A stretch of DNA of 64,000 bases, taken from Neopestalotiopsis rosae. Lineage: Eukaryota > Ascomycota > Sordariomycetes > Amphisphaeriales > Sporocadaceae. Numbering within the stretch: position 1 is the first letter of the stretch; every line of letters starts with the position of its first letter. The translations under genes were made by a program, and so were the position numbers. The notes beneath the pieces were generated by a model, which did no database searches, was not told the DNA's origin, and saw only the letters and a list, made by a program, of their open reading frames with translations. The stretch spans positions 5,146,001-5,210,000 of the forward strand of contig JALGAS010000002.1 of the NCBI GenBank assembly GCA_023078685.1. Reading direction: 5' to 3'. Below are positions 59,601 through 64,000 of this stretch, one piece after another.

Positions 59601-62600
59601 GTGGGCATTGGAACATCTCTCAGAAGGTCATTTCGGAGCCGCTCCAGGCGCTGCTGCAAGTTCGGGACAGGATGCTCATGGCGTCGAGATGCTCATTACG
59701 GTTTATTCTCGAAAGAACAGCCAAATATGTTTTTCTTTTCGGGAGCAGTAGAGGTAGACCTTCTGTGGCCTGAACCCAGGGTATCTGCTCCCATAATCAC
59801 GACTCGGGCAGAGACAGCTAGATTTCGGCTGATGCGGTGGCCAAAAAGGACAAACAAGAGTATGTGTACTACTGCTGCTGTCGTTTCTATGCCATTTGTA
59901 GCCCGAAAAAGACCCTTCTCGACGGCGAAGACGGCCCAGGTCATGCAATTATAGAGGAAGAGAAATTCGACGCATACACGGTAAGTTTTGAGTGTCGGCA
60001 CGGCGGCGTATGTTGGAAGTGGTGGATACCTCATCTCTGATGTATTGGGTTCTATGTAACCCAAAGTTCAAGAATATCGCTGCCATGGGTGCTCGTCCTT
60101 GTGTTGAATGCAACAACCGTCGCCAGTCTCAATGTCTTGAGATCCCATTACTTCTTGATCGTGAGCTTGTGAGCTTGGCGCGACGGCGTACACAATCAAT
60201 CGGAAAGCCACGACCTTAGACCTAGCACCATCTTTCTTGATAGCGAAGCGATGAACTTAGTCTCGCCCTGAGTTCGTAAGCAGCTCCCCAGATCGTTGTA
60301 TTCCATGCGGGTATATAAGTGTCAAAACAGCCTCAAATCAGAAACAGCACCACGACTATTGCAGCCTCGTACCTGGGGTGGCCCAAGGGAGCATCCCGGC
60401 TTGACTCCGTTCATTGCCACGTACTGTAGTGCACAATAGGTCAAGAAGATTGGACTTGGCAGCTCCTGACTTGGGTCTCCGAATGTTTACGTGTGAAGCA
60501 TCATTTTGGTAGACTCGCGACAAGCACAAGATTAGCAAAGCATCATCTGACAAGCAAGCTCAAGGTTGATGGCGAAGAACATGCATGAGCGCTATCGAAA
60601 AGTTTTTGGCCATTCGTACTTACTAGTGCGCTCAGGTAATGAGTGTTTTGCGGCCGCGATCCTCCTCTTGTACCTACCAACCTAGACATTGTTATAGACG
60701 ATACATGTTGTTGACAAAAGCTTGAGGCAGTCCGCTAGCACAATTAGGACAAGCGAGTATGTAGGCAAGTGGACTAGTATCGATTCACGATGCTTCTCAC
60801 GCTCTCCATGTTTGTCGCCAGGTTGTCGGCGGTGTGGACATGCTTGGTATGTCGTGACAAAGCATTAGTGGGTTCCCTGGTCTATATCATGGAAAACCCA
60901 CACGAGCCACAGCTGCGATGCCTGACACGGTCACATTGAGCCAGTCAATCACAATTTCGCCTTGGTCACCTGCTACTCCCCAAAAAGCCTTCTTTACTAG
61001 CAACCCGTGCCTTCTGACGATGCCATCATTACCTCGTACGTACTTGGCTCCATGAAGTAATCATATTGCGGGAACCAGCCATTGCGTACCGATCTGACAG
61101 ACTAGACACATTACCTGCTCTTTGATTTGCTTGTGAAACATCTCGCGGGTAAGACTACTGTCGGTATGGGCTGTCCATCCCGAGATTGAGCCAAGTCCGG
61201 ATGCGATGCCGGATCATTCTCCGTCCGCTATGGGCCTTCCGCTAATTGAAAGAAAGGAAGGGAAGAGCCTTGATGTGCCTTGTCTCCGGGAAACTGATTG
61301 GCATTCCGTGTGCTTGCATTATCAATAGCGTTGAACCTGCCGATGAAAGCAGAAACGTGGCATGCCTGTCGTTCTTTGCCCATCTGGCTGATAGCAGACG
61401 TTGCATTGGATTGGGCACAAGGTTTACTTGTTTCAAAGCATGCACAGTTGGACACTGCATTTTTTCAACAGACCAGCCGGATGGGTATGAGATTCTCCTA
61501 TTGAGACTGCTGGAATAGTGGTATTAGTTCTGACAGTCCGATGCAGGTTGGTAGGTGGACGGCTCGCTCGCGCACGATCGGGTGCTGAGCTAACACGCCG
61601 CGGTCTGGGAGACCCGGAGGCATTGCGCGGCAGGCAATCTAAATGCTGCAAGAGCTGGCTGCTGGGTACCGAATTACTGTGAATAAGGTACATGTTCACA
61701 GATTCACTTGGTCTATCCTTTTTCGTCAGCTGGAACAGGACGATGCCAGATCACCTCTATGATCATGGCAAAAAGTGCGGAAAGGGAGAGGAAGAAAAAA
61801 AGCCTTTCTCCCTCAAGTGGCTTTGCCACGCCTATATAGCATGCCGTACCTTCTATACGGACGATCTATCTGTACTACATGCCGAGTCAGTGGAATGCGT
61901 CGTAAAGTTACTCACCAAGTCAGTAATAATATTATAGTGGCTTGATTGACTACCTACTGTGGCTCCCCCTTGGACAGACTGGCAGGCTCGGCAGGTGTAT
62001 ACCTTGTACGACGCTGGATCGAACATGTAAAGTACCTACTTGAATGGCTGGGCCTCACATGGTGCATAGCTGTAGCTACATGACCCCCAAATTACGAGTG
62101 GCATGCCAACATGCCTCTTTCCCACCCTCCTACCAGTTAACCCTAGTCGGTCGTATTGTGGGAGAGCCAGTCAAGCAGTCGCCTGTCAATTTGGGGGTGA
62201 TCTAACGCGACAATCCTGCAGGGACCCCTAAGGTACTATGTGTAGAAGCAGATTCAGCATCCAGCATCACCATACCATCGCCTCCGAGGCCAAAAGCCCT
62301 GGCCGACCTGCCTGAACAACTGACTGCTGAGTGGGTGGCCACCAGCCAGCATCTTCTTCAACACACCACACACCCATAACACCCTACACCGACTCGACGG
62401 AACCCGCCAGGAACAATCTCACCCTGGGCGCAGCGACTCGAGCCCAAGTGGCCCCCCGGCCCTGGCCGCGTTAGCGTACATAGTAGGTCGTAGAAGGGCT
62501 CCAATGCCTCTTGGACTTTTGCTTAAAATGGAGTCAGGGATCATTAAGCCAGGGGGGCTAGGACAGATGAGAGGGACGACAGTGGTTGAATGGAGGAAAG

Positions 62601-64000
62601 AAGGAAACAAAGGGCAATCCACTTGTTCTTTTTTCCTTCTGGTCTGCTACTTTTTCTGGACCTGTTTCCTGGAGGACCCCGGTAGTGCAGCTCCATTGAG
62701 ATACAGTAGCTCAAACGCCACGATACCCCCAGTGCGGCTAATTAAAGCCCGCGCATGGCCCATGGATCTGGGTTCCAAGAGTGTGAGTTGGTACGGAAGG
62801 AAGAGTAGTACTGCTGTACTGTTATTATCATGATGAGCCAGCCACGAGCGCAGGTGCAACAGGATCAAGCAGGACCTAGTAGGATGAATGAACGAGTAAA
62901 CAATCGAGAGCATATAATTCTGGTATCGAGGCATTGCTACACCTCAAAGACAATCACGTATATACGAAGCCACTCGGTTGTGAATGATCAGTTTGAGATA
63001 CCTTACACTACATCGTGCTATTCACACACACCTCCAGTCGCAGTCAGCTCAAGTACCGGCCGGCAGCATCATGCATGCATGGCAACGGAGGAAACAACGT
63101 AATCCTAATTGCTGCGTCTCGTTCACATGAGAACAACCAGGTTGACGACACTCCTACACGAAAGAATTATCGCCCTCGAGCAAAATAAATACTACTAGCC
63201 CTATTTATACCATTGGCACTATGAATCCAAATTCTGATGATTTGCTCAAGTCTCTCTCTTCCCATCAGTCCAGTGTTTACTTTCACCTACGTCCGGGCCG
63301 ACCAGCAGCCAGTAAATAGTGTACTTCTGCAAACCGCCAAGAAAATGTGGTGGCTAATGGTATCCCCTCCAACATGACTAGAGGTAAGACTAACACAGGG
63401 TCTGATTGATCATTGATGCACATCAAAATCCAAAAAACTTCGCATACCTACTTACGGCAGGCCCGTCGCCTCTGAAAACCAGTGGCCATCCAGTCGTTTG
63501 GGGTTTCTAAAAGTGTCGTCGGCTTTAACAGGCTAGCCGATCGCGCAGCAGAAATCCTATCTCGTGTGCATAGCGAACCGTCTCAACTATATCACGTTTT
63601 TGTCCTACAGCTAATGTAGGGGAGGTCTAATTATGTGGTGTATGCGTTGCGTCTATTTCGTAGGAAGGTACATTTGGCTAGCTGCGTCCATACATAGCTA
63701 AAGTTGGCCGGGCATGTACACGGCCACGGCTGCATCGCCTCGAGTGCCCAAGAGAGAAAGAAGAAACAAGAGAGAAATCTCTTTCGAACACACTCGTCGA
63801 ACCCTCGCATCGCCGCTCATCTAACCTGGGGCACACCCTCTCTTCAAGTGCGTCGAATAGCCACATGGACTGAGTTAGTTACCAGCGCAGTCTAATGCAT
63901 CAGGTAGGAGGTGAGGTAGGTACCCAACTCAAGGCAAAGCCGGTATCAGCGCTCCATATCTCACCCTCGCGGCCGCCCTGCAACACATGGCGTCCGTCAT
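56645..64000. other. 7.4-kb gene-poor stretch to the window edge
   Basis: I find no gene that I can support. Open frames are at most about 160 residues, occur on both strands, overlap, and carry no recognisable domain. Recurrent short motifs (TAGGTAC, CCTACC) are of the fungal intergenic type. A GGGGGGCCCGG run lies near 58445. I see no terminal inverted repeats, long terminal repeats or transposase-like translation. Possible contents are non-coding RNAs, fast-evolving small genes with several introns, or decayed repeat DNA. Confidence 0.45.

Overview
This window looks like nuclear DNA of a filamentous ascomycete (Pezizomycotina, most likely Sordariomycetes/Hypocreales). The genes carry short introns of about 55-107 bases with GT...AG ends and CTAAC-like branch points, promoters have pyrimidine-rich tracts, and the proteins are fungal types: orotidine decarboxylase with the filamentous-fungal low-complexity insert, a Zn2Cys6 regulator, a fungal rhodopsin-like membrane protein, a cutinase and a copper-oxygenase-like secreted protein. 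The order is inferred from protein character; species cannot be named from sequence alone. I reconstructed splice sites by hand, and each multi-exon model closes in frame to the stated length.

Layout. 1.5-10 kb: mitochondrial glycerol-3-phosphate dehydrogenase (GUT2), a convergent BTB-domain gene with a 27-base internal exon, a 2.7-kb non-coding stretch, then a coiled-coil/NYN-like/CCCH zinc-finger gene. 10.7-15.4 kb: a Zn2Cys6 transcription factor and the URA3/pyrG orotidine decarboxylase, both on minus. 15.4-21.4 kb: a 6-kb divergent intergenic stretch with microsatellites and no recognisable gene. 21.4-27 kb: phosphatidylinositol synthase (PIS1), a secreted AA11-like LPMO candidate and a seven-helix rhodopsin-like protein. 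29-39 kb: SRP19/SEC65, dynactin p150-Glued and a large HMG-box regulator whose HMG box is split by a 548-base intron. 40-50 kb: RVB1 (pontin), a cutinase, a flotillin-like protein and GAR transformylase (purine synthesis). 50-57 kb: an unrecognised proline-rich protein, an EamA/DMT transporter, and a divergent pair made of TAF13 and KSH1 (kish). KSH1 is a 72-residue gene in four coding exons whose first coding exon is only the ATG. 56.6-64 kb holds no gene that I can support.

The genes do not form one pathway. Most are housekeeping (lipid precursor supply, pyrimidine and purine synthesis, SRP and Golgi traffic, dynein motor, transcription). Among them sit a few environment-facing genes (LPMO, cutinase, rhodopsin-like protein, transporter). 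No polyketide synthase, NRPS, intact transposon, tRNA, rRNA or CRISPR array was recognised. The points most worth following are the ATG-only exon of KSH1, competing splice sites in the Zn2Cys6 gene, the split HMG box, two CGG/CCGG palindrome clusters upstream of the transporter and cutinase, and the two gene-poor stretches.
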